Below are positions 44,897 through 53,952 of a stretch of DNA of 64,000 nucleotides, piece by piece. The stretch's first letter is position 1; each line of letters starts with the position of its first letter. The DNA comes from Acidobacteriota bacterium. Lineage in GTDB: Bacteria; Acidobacteriota; Terriglobia; Bryobacterales; Bryobacteraceae. The DNA lies in assembly GCA_026394075.1 (NCBI GenBank), contig JAPKYX010000085.1, forward strand, positions 1-64,000, read 5' to 3'. The notes beneath the pieces were generated by a model. That model searched no databases, was not told the DNA's origin, and was given only the letters and a program-made list of their open reading frames with translations. A program made the position numbers and the translations under genes.

Positions 44897-45673
44897 ATGG
44901 AGTGCCGGTTTCTCGAAGTTACGGTAGCGGACGGCCTTGCCCGCGTGAAACTGAATCGTCCGGAGCGGCGCAACGCTCTCTCGCTGGACCTGATGCGCGA
45001 ACTGATCGCGTGTCTGGATGCACTGGCCGCCCAACCGCAGGTGCACGTCGTGATCCTCGCCGCCGCGGGCAAGGTCTTCAGCTCCGGCCATGACCTGGGG
45101 GAGATGACCGGCCGCAGTGAGGCCGACTATGGCGAGATCTTCTCCACTTGCACCCGGATGATGGCGCGTGTGCAGTCCATCCCCCAGCCGGTGATCGCGG
45201 AAGTCCAAGGCATGGCCACCGCTGCGGGCTGCCAACTGGTGGCCACCTGCGACCTGGCCATCGCGGCCGAAGACGCCCAGTTCGCCACCCCCGGGGTGAA
45301 GATCGGCCTCTTCTGCACCACCCCGGCAGTGGCGCTGGTGCGCGCGATCGGGCGCAAGCGCGCGCTCGAAATGCTGCTCACCGGAGCGCCCATCTCCGCG
45401 CAGACAGCTGCCGAATGGGGCCTCATCAACCAATCCGTGCCTGCGGCGGAGCTACGCGCCGAAACCGAACGCCTGGCCGCCCGCATCGCCAACGCCAGCG
45501 GCTTTGTGGTGGGCCTAGGAAAACGCGCCTTCTACGAACAAATCGACCGCCCCCAACCCGACGCCTACGCCTGTGCCGAACAAGTGATGCGCCGCAACGC
45601 GCTGGCTGGCGACGCGCAGGAAGGGGTGACGGCGTTTCTCGAAAAACGGGCTCCGCAGTGGCGGGGGGAGTAG
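44897..45673 (+). CDS. Enoyl-CoA hydratase/isomerase family protein
   Basis: The 258-residue crotonase-fold protein has the CoA/oxyanion-hole segments LNRPERRNALSLDL and AAAGKVFSSGHDLGEM, and QPVIAEVQGMATAAGCQLVA. Position of the second catalytic Glu of hydratases is occupied by FATPGVKIGLF (no clear Glu), so isomerase or another crotonase activity is possible. Related to human ECHDC3-like proteins by GHDLGEM. Gap of 29 bases to the TolC gene; probably independent. Confidence 0.87.
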   Translation: MECRFLEVTVADGLARVKLNRPERRNALSLDLMRELIACLDALAAQPQVHVVILAAAGKVFSSGHDLGEMTGRSEADYGEIFSTCTRMMARVQSIPQPVIAEVQGMATAAGCQLVATCDLAIAAEDAQFATPGVKIGLFCTTPAVALVRAIGRKRALEMLLTGAPISAQTAAEWGLINQSVPAAELRAETERLAARIANASGFVVGLGKRAFYEQIDRPQPDAYACAEQVMRRNALAGDAQEGVTAFLEKRAPQWRGE

Positions 45674-45701
45674 CCTCGACTACTCCTGTTACGATGGGCT
45701 T

Positions 45702-45911
45702 ATGCAGCGGTATCAGGTGTTGGTTCACCCGGAACCCGACGGCGGCTATTGGGGGGAAATTCCCGTCCTCGAAGGCTGCTACTCCCAGGGAGAAACCATC
45801 GAAGAGTTGATGTCGAACCTGCGGGAAGCGGCCGCTGGCGTCCTCGAAGTGATGGCCGAAGACGGGCAGGCACCCGGGCAAGAAGCACAAGTACTCGAGT
45901 TAGCTCTTTAG
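45702..45911 (+). CDS. hicB: HicB-like antitoxin (short)
   Basis: The 69-residue protein has the HicB partial RNase-H-like fold: YQVLVHPEPDGGYWGEIPVL, EGCYSQGETIEELMSNLREA and AAGVLEVM. It lacks a C-terminal DNA-binding domain, as do many short HicB proteins. Its stop overlaps by 4 bases the stop of the HicA gene on the opposite strand. Confidence 0.85.
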   Translation: MQRYQVLVHPEPDGGYWGEIPVLEGCYSQGETIEELMSNLREAAAGVLEVMAEDGQAPGQEAQVLELAL

Positions 45912-46126
45912 AGCAAAGGCAGCCCTGCATCGCGCAAGATTCGCAGTAGCAATCCCGGACCCAGGGTCTTGTTACCGTGAACCGGAACCGTAATCAGCCG
46001 CGAATGGCCCGGCTTCTTATAAATGTGGTGACTGCCGCTGATCCGGCGCAGAACCCAACCAGCCCGCTGCAGCATCCGGCAGACTTCCAGTCCGGTCTTT
46101 GGTTGGAGCGGCGGCACAACCTCCAT
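45908..46126 (-). CDS. hicA: HicA-like mRNA interferase toxin
   Basis: The 72-residue protein has the dsRBD-like HicA pattern: EVCRMLQRAGWVLRRISGSH then HIYKKPGHSRLITVPVHGNK and LGPGLLLRILRDAGL. The conserved active-site His is in GSHHIY. HicA cleaves RNA. It lies tail-to-tail with HicB rather than in the usual co-directional operon. Confidence 0.85.
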   Translation of the reverse strand: MEVVPPLQPKTGLEVCRMLQRAGWVLRRISGSHHIYKKPGHSRLITVPVHGNKTLGPGLLLRILRDAGLPLL

Positions 46127-46189
46127 CGTAAACGCCCGGGCCAGCTACTCTGGGCATGCACTCGCAGGGCAATAGGCTCTTTAAAGAAA

Positions 46190-46220
46190 GAGAGCACCGT
46201 GGGTCTCCCCAGGTGCTCTC
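46190..46220 (-). terminator. Rho-independent terminator after the Gfo/Idh gene
   Basis: GAGAGCACC (46190-46198) pairs with GGTGCTCTC (46212-46220); inside, TGGG pairs with CCCA. On the minus strand the stem is followed by TTTCTTT. It lies about 45 bases after the Gfo/Idh stop. Confidence 0.8.
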
Positions 46221-46264
46221 CCTTGTGGCGCGAACTGAACTAACTCTGCCTTTCGGCAATCGTC

Positions 46265-47467
46265 CTACGAGAAGCGGTACTTCTGCGTCTTCTCATCCCA
46301 CAGAACTTTCTTGCCGTTCTTGTAGGAGAGCGTTGCCAGGTGGCCGCCCACTGCTGCCTGCTGACCCGCGCGGGCCGGGGCGATCAGTTTGGCTTTGCCG
46401 GCGATGGCTTCAAACAGATTCTTCACATGGTTCTGCACGGCGGGGATGTCGTTGCCGGGTAGGTGGATGTTGATCGGCTTGCGGGCGGCCACTTTGGCCG
46501 GGGGCTTGCCGCCGAACTTCTCGGGGTAGTAGTTCAGGATCTGGCGATTCAACACCTCGATGGTGCCTTCGCCGCCCATGAACTGTTCGCCGTAACCGAA
46601 CCAGTCGTTGCCAAAGAAGCACGAGTAGTTGATGTGGAACTTGTTGGGGTACTCGTAGATGGCCGACAGCGTATCCGGCACTTCACGGTCGTCCTGGGTC
46701 CAGCGGTAGATGCCGCCGGAGGCCATGCAGGAGGTGGGCTCGGTTTTGCCGCAGACGAAGTTGGTGATGTCGGTCTGGTGCACCAGCAGGTCAGTGGAGA
46801 TGCCGCCGGAATAGTCCCAGTAGAGACGCCACTGGTAGTAACGCTGCTTGTCGAAGGCGCGCTTCTTGTCAACGTAAGGCGCGGTGCCCAGGAACTTCTT
46901 CCAGTCGGTGTTCTGTTCGCTGGCATCCTCGGGGATCTTGTAGCGCCAGGCCGGATTGTCTTCGAGCGAGTTGCGGTACCAGAAGGCGCGCACATAGTGG
47001 ATGTCGCCAATCATGCCGTCTTCCACCATCTTCTTGGCCTGCTGGTAGAGCGAATTGGAGCGGTTCTGCGTGCCCACCTGCACCATCCGCCCGGAGGCCT
47101 CGGCGGCCTTCACAATCTCCGCGCCTTCTTCCAGCGTGTGCGCAATCGGCTTTTCCAGGTAGATGTGCTTCTTCGCCTTCAACGCAGCCATCGCCATCTC
47201 GTAGTGCAGATGCTCCGGCGTGGCGATGACGACGACGTCGATGGACGGATCGGCAATCAGGTCCTTGTAATCAGTAAAGGTCTTGGGAGTGTTCTTGCCC
47301 TTGGTCTGGACGTTGTCCTTGCCTTTGGCCAGGTTGCCCGCGTAGGTGTCGCAGACCGCCTTCACTCAACCCACCTTCAGGCGGGAATTCGCATTCTGGG
47401 CCGACAGGAGCGCCGGGGCCGCAATCGCGCTCGACAGGATCGAGCGGCGGGAAATAGTGTCAGACAT
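46265..47467 (-). pseudogene. Gfo/Idh/MocA-family oxidoreductase, Tat-exported, with in-frame TGA and missing NAD motif
   Basis: ATG at 47467 opens MSDTISRRSILSSAIAAPAL then LSAQNANSRLKVG, a Tat signal (SRRSIL). At 47368-47366 an in-frame TGA follows, then VKAVCDTYAGNLAKGKDNVQ continues the protein in the same frame to 46265. A normal homologue has about 20-30 residues with GxGxxG between KVG and KAVCD; these are absent. The rest is intact: VVVIATPEHLHYEMAMAALK, KKHIYLEKPIAHTLEEG with the EKP motif, and VHQTDITNFV. Either a small deletion in the gene or an assembly error. Intact relatives are NAD(P)-dependent sugar oxidoreductases. Confidence 0.75.
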
Positions 47468-47649
47468 GGATGACCTCGTGGGGCGTCTCTCACAGAGCGC
47501 ACCCGACTCTCAGTTTAGCCAACTGGCGGCGGATTGGAGGATCCCGGTTCATTCCGGCAAGCACCCAAGTAGCGGACCGCGGCTGCGCTTGAACTGCTGG
47601 GCATCACTCGATCTAGGTTTTCCTTAGCGCCGCCCGCTACAATACTGGG

Positions 47650-48225
47650 ATGCCGGTTCCCGCACCGGGCGTCGTTACCAGCTTGCTGGCCGATGCCAAC
47701 AATGGTGACCAGAGGGCGATGGAGTCGCTGCTGGCGATCATCTACCCCGAACTGCGCCGCATCGCGGGCGCACTGATGCGGAAGGAGCGGCCCGGCCATA
47801 CCTTGCAAAGCACGGCGCTGGTCCATGAGGCCTTTATGCGGCTCTTCGACGGCGTTCCGATTCCCTGGGCTGATAGCCGCGGATTCCTGGTGGGAGCTGC
47901 CCGTGAAATGCGGCGGACACTGGCCGATCATGGCCGCCGCAACCGGCGGCAAAAGCGAAGCCACCACTTGGCCACCCCGATGCCCACTCAGCTGCCGTTC
48001 GACCCCAAGGATCCGCTGGATGTCATCACGGTAGACCAGGCACTAACCGAACTCAGCCAGATTAGTGACCAAGTGGTCCGCGTGGTGGAACTGAAGTTTT
48101 ACCTGGGGCTAACCGTCGAAGAGATCAGCGCTGTGCTGGGTATTCCGGTCAGTGCCGTTAAGGGCGAATGGAAGTACGCCCGGGTCTGGTTGAATCAATA
48201 TCTCAGCGGAGCCGGGCGGCATTGA
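47650..48225 (+). CDS. ECF sigma factor (ECF43-like, kinase-coupled)
   Basis: The 191-residue sigma-70-family protein has region 2 (MESLLAIIYPELRRIAGALM, TLQSTALVHEAFMRLFDGVP) and region 4 (FYLGLTVEEISAVLGIPVSA and VKGEWKYARVWL). The sigma2 helix reads STALVHEAFMRLF in place of the usual acidic DxxQExF motif, the variation seen in ECF43 sigma factors that are activated by Ser/Thr phosphorylation. The stop overlaps the TTG of the kinase gene. No anti-sigma gene is nearby. Confidence 0.88.
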   Translation: MPVPAPGVVTSLLADANNGDQRAMESLLAIIYPELRRIAGALMRKERPGHTLQSTALVHEAFMRLFDGVPIPWADSRGFLVGAAREMRRTLADHGRRNRRQKRSHHLATPMPTQLPFDPKDPLDVITVDQALTELSQISDQVVRVVELKFYLGLTVEEISAVLGIPVSAVKGEWKYARVWLNQYLSGAGRH

Positions 48226-50945
48226 ACGTACGGCTGGACCGGGAAATCAAGCGGGTCTTCGATTCTCTGGTCGAGTTACCCGCCGACCAGCAGTTGGCGA
48301 CCCTGGCTGCGCTGGACCCGCAAGTCCGCCGCGGAGTAGAGCAGTTGCTGTCATTCGACTCGCCCGCCGACGGCTTCCTGCTGCCGCTACCGGAACGCCT
48401 GGGCCTGCGCGAAGCAGCCGAAGAAGAAGTACTGACACCGATCGCGCCCGGCACCTTGCTCAACAACCGCTACCTGGTGGAGCGCTATTACCGCTCCGGT
48501 GGCTTCTCCACTATCTACCTGGCTCGCGATCAGCGTTTGTGGAACAAGCAAGTGGTGGTGAAGGCGCTGGACCGGCTGAAAGGTGCGTCGCTCGAAACGG
48601 GCCTGGACAGTGAGATCCGGGCGCTTTCGCAACTCAATCATCCCAGCATCGTGTCGCTCTATGATTACGGCTGGCTGGATTCCGGCATCCCTTTCCTGGT
48701 GATGCCCTATGTGCCCGGCCTGACCCTGGCCGAGGCAGTGGAGGCGGAGGGGATTCAACCGCAGCGCGCCCTGGCCATTCTGCGGGAAGTGGCTCTGGCG
48801 ATCGGTGCGGCTCATCAGCAGGGCGTATGGCACCTGGATATCAAGCCGCAGAACGTCATGCTGAGCGAACCCGGCACGACGGGCGAAAAGATCAGCCTGG
48901 TCGACTTTGGTATCGCCCGGGTGCGGGAAAGTGCCGGCGGGCTGCGCGCCGGCTCAGCGGACTACATGGCACCGGAACAGCAGCGCGGGGTGCCCTGTGC
49001 GCAGAGCGATATCTTTTCGCTGGCGGTGCTAGGCTGCTTCATACTCACCGGCCGGCCCATCCGTGCTCCCCATGAGGCCAGCGCGGAACTGACCGGCATT
49101 CCCACCGCCGCGCGCGATGCCCTGGTGCAAGCGCTCGCAGAAGATCCGGATCACCGGCGTCCCTCCACCGGTGAAGCCTTTGCGGCAGCGCTGGCCTCCG
49201 GCCGCCCCTGGTGGCAACAGACCTGGGTAGCGGGATTGGGCGCAGTGGCGCTGGCCGTCCTGCTGATGGGGATCCGGTTGTTTGAAGCGCTCCATCAACC
49301 TACCCCAGCCGTCCATCAGGAGCCTTTGCCGTTTACCCATGAAGCGGGCGTCGAACAGTACCCGGCGTTCTCGCCCGATGGCCAGCTGGTCTATTACTCC
49401 GCCGGAGGAGACGAGAAGGCGGACATCTGGGTGAAGTCTGAGGGCGGGCCGCCGCGGCGGTTGACCTCCGGCGGGCATGGCGATATCAAACCGGCCATCT
49501 CTTCCGATGGCCACCGAGTGGCTTTCCTGCGAAACCATGGTTCCCCGGCAATGGATCTCATGGTGATGAACGCTGATGGCTCCGGTATCCAGATGGTGTT
49601 GGAGCGACAACCGTTCCGCAATGTCGAGTGGGGCCCCCAGGACCGGATGCTGATCTATACGGTCGGGCTGCAATCGCCTGGAGGCCAGAACCTCAACCAA
49701 GTGCGGGCCGTGGACTTGGCCACCAAGCAGAGCTGGGAGATCATGCCCGCACCTGCGGGCAGCCGGGGGGATATCGATCCGCGCTACTCCCAGGTGCGCC
49801 AGGCCCTTGTGTTCAGCCGCTATGAGACGCGCGAATCCTCCGATCTCTGGGTGCAACCGCTTACCACCCAGGGCCGGTCGGCCGGTGCGCCTTGGCGGTT
49901 AACGTTTGAGCATCAACGCGTGGGGTGGCCCAACTGGACTCCGGATGGGAAGGAAGTCATCTACCTGTCCGGGACGCTGGCCCGCAAGTCCATCCGGCGC
50001 GTCGCCGCTACGCCCACCGCGGTTCCCCGCACTGCCTCAGCGATCTCGACCGGTGAAATCGCCATGCCTCGCGACGCCTGGAAGCTGGCCTTTGTCCGGG
50101 AGACGTCCGACGTCAATCTCGGGCTTCTGCGCCGCCGCGGTGCCGCGTGGGAGGACGCCGGGGTGGTTGCCGCATCCTCGTTCACCGATGAGGAGCCGCG
50201 GATCTCGCCGGATGGCCGCATGGTGGCGTATGTGTCAGATCGCAGCGGCCGGGAGCAGGTTTGGCTGGCACCGCTGGCGGGCGCCCAGTCAACGCCGGCG
50301 GAGCCGCCACGGCAGATCACCTTCCTGGACCGTTCCGATACGTTGTTCGTTTGCTGGATGCCCGATGGGGAGCAGTTGATGATCTCCACCCGGGATGCGG
50401 TGCAAGGTGCCTCCACTTTTCTCGTTCCCAGAACCGGGGGCTTGGTCCGGCAGGTCAGCCAGGAGACGGGCGTCGCCGCCGGGCACGATGGGCGCTCCAT
50501 TTACGTCCGCAGCGACCGCACCGGCCGCCCTGAAATCTGGCGCCTCCAGCTTGATAGCGGCGCTACCACGCAAGTCACCCGCGGCGGCTCAACCGGCGGC
50601 GTCGAGTCCCCGGACGGCCGGTACTTCTACTTCAATCGCACCCAGAATGATCTCGGCATCTGGCGCGTTCCCGCAGCCGGTGGGCCTGAAGAGCAGATCG
50701 TCAAGGAGCCGCTGGCGCGCCGCACCCTCTATGCCGTCACTAACTCCGGCATCTACTACATCGCGGGCGGAAAGCCAGCCGAGTTGCGTTACCGGCCCCT
50801 CAACGCCACTCGCTCCACGCCGCTGCTGACCATCGCCAAGACGCTGTTCTGGGGTTTTGATGTTTCCCTCGACGAGAAACTGATGGTGTTCAGCGAGTAT
50901 GACGTCGAGAACACCGACATCATGCTCATCTCCGACTTCCGCTAG
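48222..50945 (+). CDS. Transmembrane Ser/Thr kinase with TolB-like propeller
   Basis: The 907-residue protein starts at a TTG that overlaps the sigma gene stop. Kinase motifs: YRSGGFSTIYLARD, Lys114 in VVVKALDRL, HLDIKPQN with Asp206 (Leu replaces the usual Arg, an RD-negative form), DFG 228-230 and MAPE. One transmembrane helix follows at about 350-370 (VAGLGAVALAVLLMGIRLFE). The rest is a periplasmic TolB/PD40 propeller (YPAFSPDGQLVYYSAGG, RISPDGRMVAYVSDRSGR). The propeller may sense an extracellular ligand and the kinase may phosphorylate the adjacent sigma factor. Confidence 0.9.
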   Translation: MNVRLDREIKRVFDSLVELPADQQLATLAALDPQVRRGVEQLLSFDSPADGFLLPLPERLGLREAAEEEVLTPIAPGTLLNNRYLVERYYRSGGFSTIYLARDQRLWNKQVVVKALDRLKGASLETGLDSEIRALSQLNHPSIVSLYDYGWLDSGIPFLVMPYVPGLTLAEAVEAEGIQPQRALAILREVALAIGAAHQQGVWHLDIKPQNVMLSEPGTTGEKISLVDFGIARVRESAGGLRAGSADYMAPEQQRGVPCAQSDIFSLAVLGCFILTGRPIRAPHEASAELTGIPTAARDALVQALAEDPDHRRPSTGEAFAAALASGRPWWQQTWVAGLGAVALAVLLMGIRLFEALHQPTPAVHQEPLPFTHEAGVEQYPAFSPDGQLVYYSAGGDEKADIWVKSEGGPPRRLTSGGHGDIKPAISSDGHRVAFLRNHGSPAMDLMVMNADGSGIQMVLERQPFRNVEWGPQDRMLIYTVGLQSPGGQNLNQVRAVDLATKQSWEIMPAPAGSRGDIDPRYSQVRQALVFSRYETRESSDLWVQPLTTQGRSAGAPWRLTFEHQRVGWPNWTPDGKEVIYLSGTLARKSIRRVAATPTAVPRTASAISTGEIAMPRDAWKLAFVRETSDVNLGLLRRRGAAWEDAGVVAASSFTDEEPRISPDGRMVAYVSDRSGREQVWLAPLAGAQSTPAEPPRQITFLDRSDTLFVCWMPDGEQLMISTRDAVQGASTFLVPRTGGLVRQVSQETGVAAGHDGRSIYVRSDRTGRPEIWRLQLDSGATTQVTRGGSTGGVESPDGRYFYFNRTQNDLGIWRVPAAGGPEEQIVKEPLARRTLYAVTNSGIYYIAGGKPAELRYRPLNATRSTPLLTIAKTLFWGFDVSLDEKLMVFSEYDVENTDIMLISDFR

Positions 50946-52153
50946 GCCAGCACCCGGGCCGTCTTCAGATAATCGGCGTCGAACTCAACTCCCAGGCCAG
51001 GCGTTGCCGGGACTTTCACCGCGCCCCCACGCACCACAAAGTTGGGTGTGTACCAACTGGCCGGCTTCGGCTCTTCACGCCAAGGGAACTCCATGAACGG
51101 CCCGATGTTGGGAATGGCTGCGGCAAACTGCATGATCTTGCAGGCGGCGGCATCGGTCTGCGTGTTGTGCGGAACGATGGGCATATTGGCCTTGGCCGCC
51201 ATCCGGGCAATGCGGGCCGCCCGGAGGATGCCGCCGCAATAGTTCAAGTCCGGCTGGATGATGTCCACCGCCCGCTGGTCCACCATCCACTGGTAGCGCC
51301 AAAGGGACTGGTCGCACTCGCCCCCCGCCACCGGGATCGTCAGCGTATCGGCCACCCGTTTCGTGAGGGAGAGCTCTTCCCACGGGCTGGGCTCCTCGTA
51401 GAAGGCATACTTCAGCTCTTCCATTACCCGCCCCACCCGCACCGCCTCACGATAGTCGTAGGAGCCATTGGCATCGGCGTACAGCACCGCCTTGTCGCCG
51501 GCCAGCTTTCGCGCGAGCGTCAGCATCTTCTCCGTTCGGCCCGGCGTGGCGTCAGCGTTGCGGGACATCCGTCCGCCGATCTTCAGCTTAAAGCCCGCCG
51601 CCCCGGTGGCCTTCATCCCGTCGACGTAAACCTGCACCTCCTGCTCGGCACTGGTATCGCGACCGGAGCCCGACAGATAGACCGGAATCGACGACCGCTT
51701 CATTCCACCCAACAACTCCGCGACGGGCTTGCGGGCGGTGCGGCCCAGCATGTCCAGCACGGCATGCTCCACGGCGGCGGCGGGTGACCAGAAGGCCTGC
51801 CCGGAGATCTTGTAATGGGCGATGTAGAGATCGTCCATCAGCCGCTCCAGCTGGCGCGCATCCTTGCCTTGGAAGAACGGGGCGATGCGCCGCAGCAGGA
51901 TCGGAAGAAAATCCTCGATCTCTTTCGTGCGGACGACGCCCACGACACCATCGGTGGAGACCGCACGGACAAAATGGGCTTTGCCGCGCTCCAATACTTC
52001 GATCCGGGCAATCTTTATGGGACCGGTGAACAGACGGGACCAATCAAACAGCGGCGCTTCCCACGCCGGTGCCTCCCAATCAACACTCGCGGCGGCGGGC
52101 ACGGCCGCGGCCATGCTCAGCCACTGCCGCCGCGTGAAAGCTTTGCCCGCCAT
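50942..52153 (-). CDS. Enolase-superfamily protein, Tat-exported
   Basis: From MAGKAFTRRQWLSMAAAVPA the product has 403 residues with a Tat signal (TRRQWLSM). The body is mandelate racemase/muconate lactonizing-type: FKLKIGGRM with Lys, YADANGSYDYREAV (first metal Asp), AFYEEPSPWEE (Glu), VAGGECDQSLWRYQ and PHNTQTDAAACKIMQ. An exported member of this usually cytosolic superfamily is unusual but common in Bryobacterales. Its stop overlaps the stop of the kinase gene (CTAG). It lies 4 bases downstream of the PQQ-propeller gene. Confidence 0.85.
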   Translation of the reverse strand: MAGKAFTRRQWLSMAAAVPAAASVDWEAPAWEAPLFDWSRLFTGPIKIARIEVLERGKAHFVRAVSTDGVVGVVRTKEIEDFLPILLRRIAPFFQGKDARQLERLMDDLYIAHYKISGQAFWSPAAAVEHAVLDMLGRTARKPVAELLGGMKRSSIPVYLSGSGRDTSAEQEVQVYVDGMKATGAAGFKLKIGGRMSRNADATPGRTEKMLTLARKLAGDKAVLYADANGSYDYREAVRVGRVMEELKYAFYEEPSPWEELSLTKRVADTLTIPVAGGECDQSLWRYQWMVDQRAVDIIQPDLNYCGGILRAARIARMAAKANMPIVPHNTQTDAAACKIMQFAAAIPNIGPFMEFPWREEPKPASWYTPNFVVRGGAVKVPATPGLGVEFDADYLKTARVLA

Positions 52154-52157
52154 GACG

Positions 52158-53771
52158 CTAATGCTCGATCGGGAAGCTGAAGGCGTATTGGGTGCCTTCA
52201 TGCGTACCCACGTAAATGCGGCTGCCGCCAGCTGACAGCGTGCCGGAATGCACAAACGACGTGATCGTCTTGCCGCTGGACCACAGTTCTTTGCCTGTCG
52301 TACTGTCCAGCGCGTACACCACGGCCGGGACTGACTTCTGCGCGCGCTGCGCCGCCGTCATCTTCGGATCAGCTGAACGGAACTCCCCGCTGGAGAGCGC
52401 AAACACCACACCGTTCACCACCACCGGCGCCGTCGGCGACACCAGATCCCGCGACATCCAGCCGGGGGCCAGTGCCGGAACGCCACCCTTGTCCACCACC
52501 TTCCACGCCACGACGGCGCCGTTGGTCACCGCTCCATTGCTGGCGGTGAAACCGGCAGTGGCGGCAACAGAGCCGCTGGCCGGGGCCAGAATCCAACGCG
52601 TACCGGACGGGTCCTGCCAGCTGGTCAACGCTCCGGCAGCGTAGCCTGCGCCCGAGAACGCCGCGCTCTTGTCCAGCGGCGTGGCCAGCGTGGCCGTGTC
52701 CACCAGATGCAGACGGCCATCGGTGCTGGTGACGGCAGCCAGGTTCTTGCCCTTGTACTCAAACACGACCGGCGAAGAGGTCAGCGCCGAATCGGCCTTG
52801 TAGCTACTCAGCGGCTTCAGAGTCTTGGCTTCGAGTGCGGTCAGATCATTTCCTGACGCCATGTACAGCGTGCCATCCGGGCCCGCTGCTGGTCCGGCAG
52901 TTCCTGCCACGTTGCCAGCGGCCTTCCACTGGGAGACGGTCTTCGAAGCCAAGTCCAGCGCCCAGACGCCATTCGCCGCACCGCCACAGCTGTTCACGGT
53001 GGCCACGTAAGCGGTGTTGTCGAACACCATCAGGCCCTTTGCATGGGCTCCTGCCGGAACAAACGGAACCGCGGGGTTGGGCTCTTCACCGTTGGACACA
53101 TAAACCGAGTGCAGCTTGCCGTCACCCGTCAACCCCACCGCCCACTGGATACGCGGCGCGAACGGATTGAAAGCGGCCGCCGCTGGGCCAGCCGGTTTGG
53201 CGGGCATCGGCTTCGGCGGAGCCACGGGGCGATTCTTCAACGTCACCGCGCCTTCGTAAGGCTCACCCACACCACCCTTGGCGGGCGTGCCACGCCCTGG
53301 GCCTGCACCCGTGGGCACGGGCGGATACGCCAGCGACAGCGGCCGCGTGACGCCTGCGGTCAAACCGCCGGGGCAATCGATCGTTCCCGCGGGCGCTGCT
53401 GCCGTGGAATAGTTCTTCTGCCACTCAATGCGAGCCAAATCGATGTCCACGCCAATCATGCGGTCCGACGAGGCGCCAAAGAAACCCAGTGCCCGGAAGC
53501 CCCGGTGGCCGATAAAAAAGTCGAGCAATGCGGGCGGCGTGACGGTGTTCAGCTGACGGGCGGCATTGTCGAACTTCAGCTTCCACACCAGTTCAAATCC
53601 GGGCTTCGCCATGCTGTCGCGCGAGATCTTGCCATCGTTGCGGACCCAGTTGGAACGCTGTGCATCAAAGCCGGCGGTCATCCAGTCGCCGGTCCCGCGT
53701 TGGGCCAGCGCCACCGTCGCGGTCGCCAGCAAGGTCAGCGTTGTCGTCACAGCCAGGGAAAGTCGTCGCAT
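52158..53771 (-). CDS. PQQ-binding-like beta-propeller protein, exported
   Basis: From [20 protein letters not shown] the product has 537 residues with a signal peptide. Propeller blades of the PQQ-dehydrogenase type: [40 protein letters not shown] and [15 protein letters not shown]. Early [20 protein letters not shown] matches alcohol-dehydrogenase-like propellers. Catalytic PQQ ligands cannot be confirmed by eye. Upstream partner of the enolase gene, divergent from a second propeller gene with 181 bases between. Confidence 0.82.
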   Translation of the reverse strand: MRRLSLAVTTTLTLLATATVALAQRGTGDWMTAGFDAQRSNWVRNDGKISRDSMAKPGFELVWKLKFDNAARQLNTVTPPALLDFFIGHRGFRALGFFGASSDRMIGVDIDLARIEWQKNYSTAAAPAGTIDCPGGLTAGVTRPLSLAYPPVPTGAGPGRGTPAKGGVGEPYEGAVTLKNRPVAPPKPMPAKPAGPAAAAFNPFAPRIQWAVGLTGDGKLHSVYVSNGEEPNPAVPFVPAGAHAKGLMVFDNTAYVATVNSCGGAANGVWALDLASKTVSQWKAAGNVAGTAGPAAGPDGTLYMASGNDLTALEAKTLKPLSSYKADSALTSSPVVFEYKGKNLAAVTSTDGRLHLVDTATLATPLDKSAAFSGAGYAAGALTSWQDPSGTRWILAPASGSVAATAGFTASNGAVTNGAVVAWKVVDKGGVPALAPGWMSRDLVSPTAPVVVNGVVFALSSGEFRSADPKMTAAQRAQKSVPAVVYALDSTTGKELWSSGKTITSFVHSGTLSAGGSRIYVGTHEGTQYAFSFPIEH

Positions 53772-53952
53772 CACGGAAAAAGATCCTCTCGCGGTTTCAG
53801 GTATTCGAACATCGATCATATACCGAATGCCACGCTGCCTACCTTACCGGCGGCGCGGGCGTCGGGCCGTTCGATTGATATATAGTGTGAGCTTTGTAGC
53901 GGTTGATTCGGCGGCGGTGCTGGTTGCCCGTGCCATCCTGAAAGGTCTGCCC

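Noticed and set aside
50942-50945. Shared CTAG stop codons of convergent kinase and enolase genes as regulatory feature
   Set aside because: CTAG is its own complement and allows two stops by chance; no further evidence.
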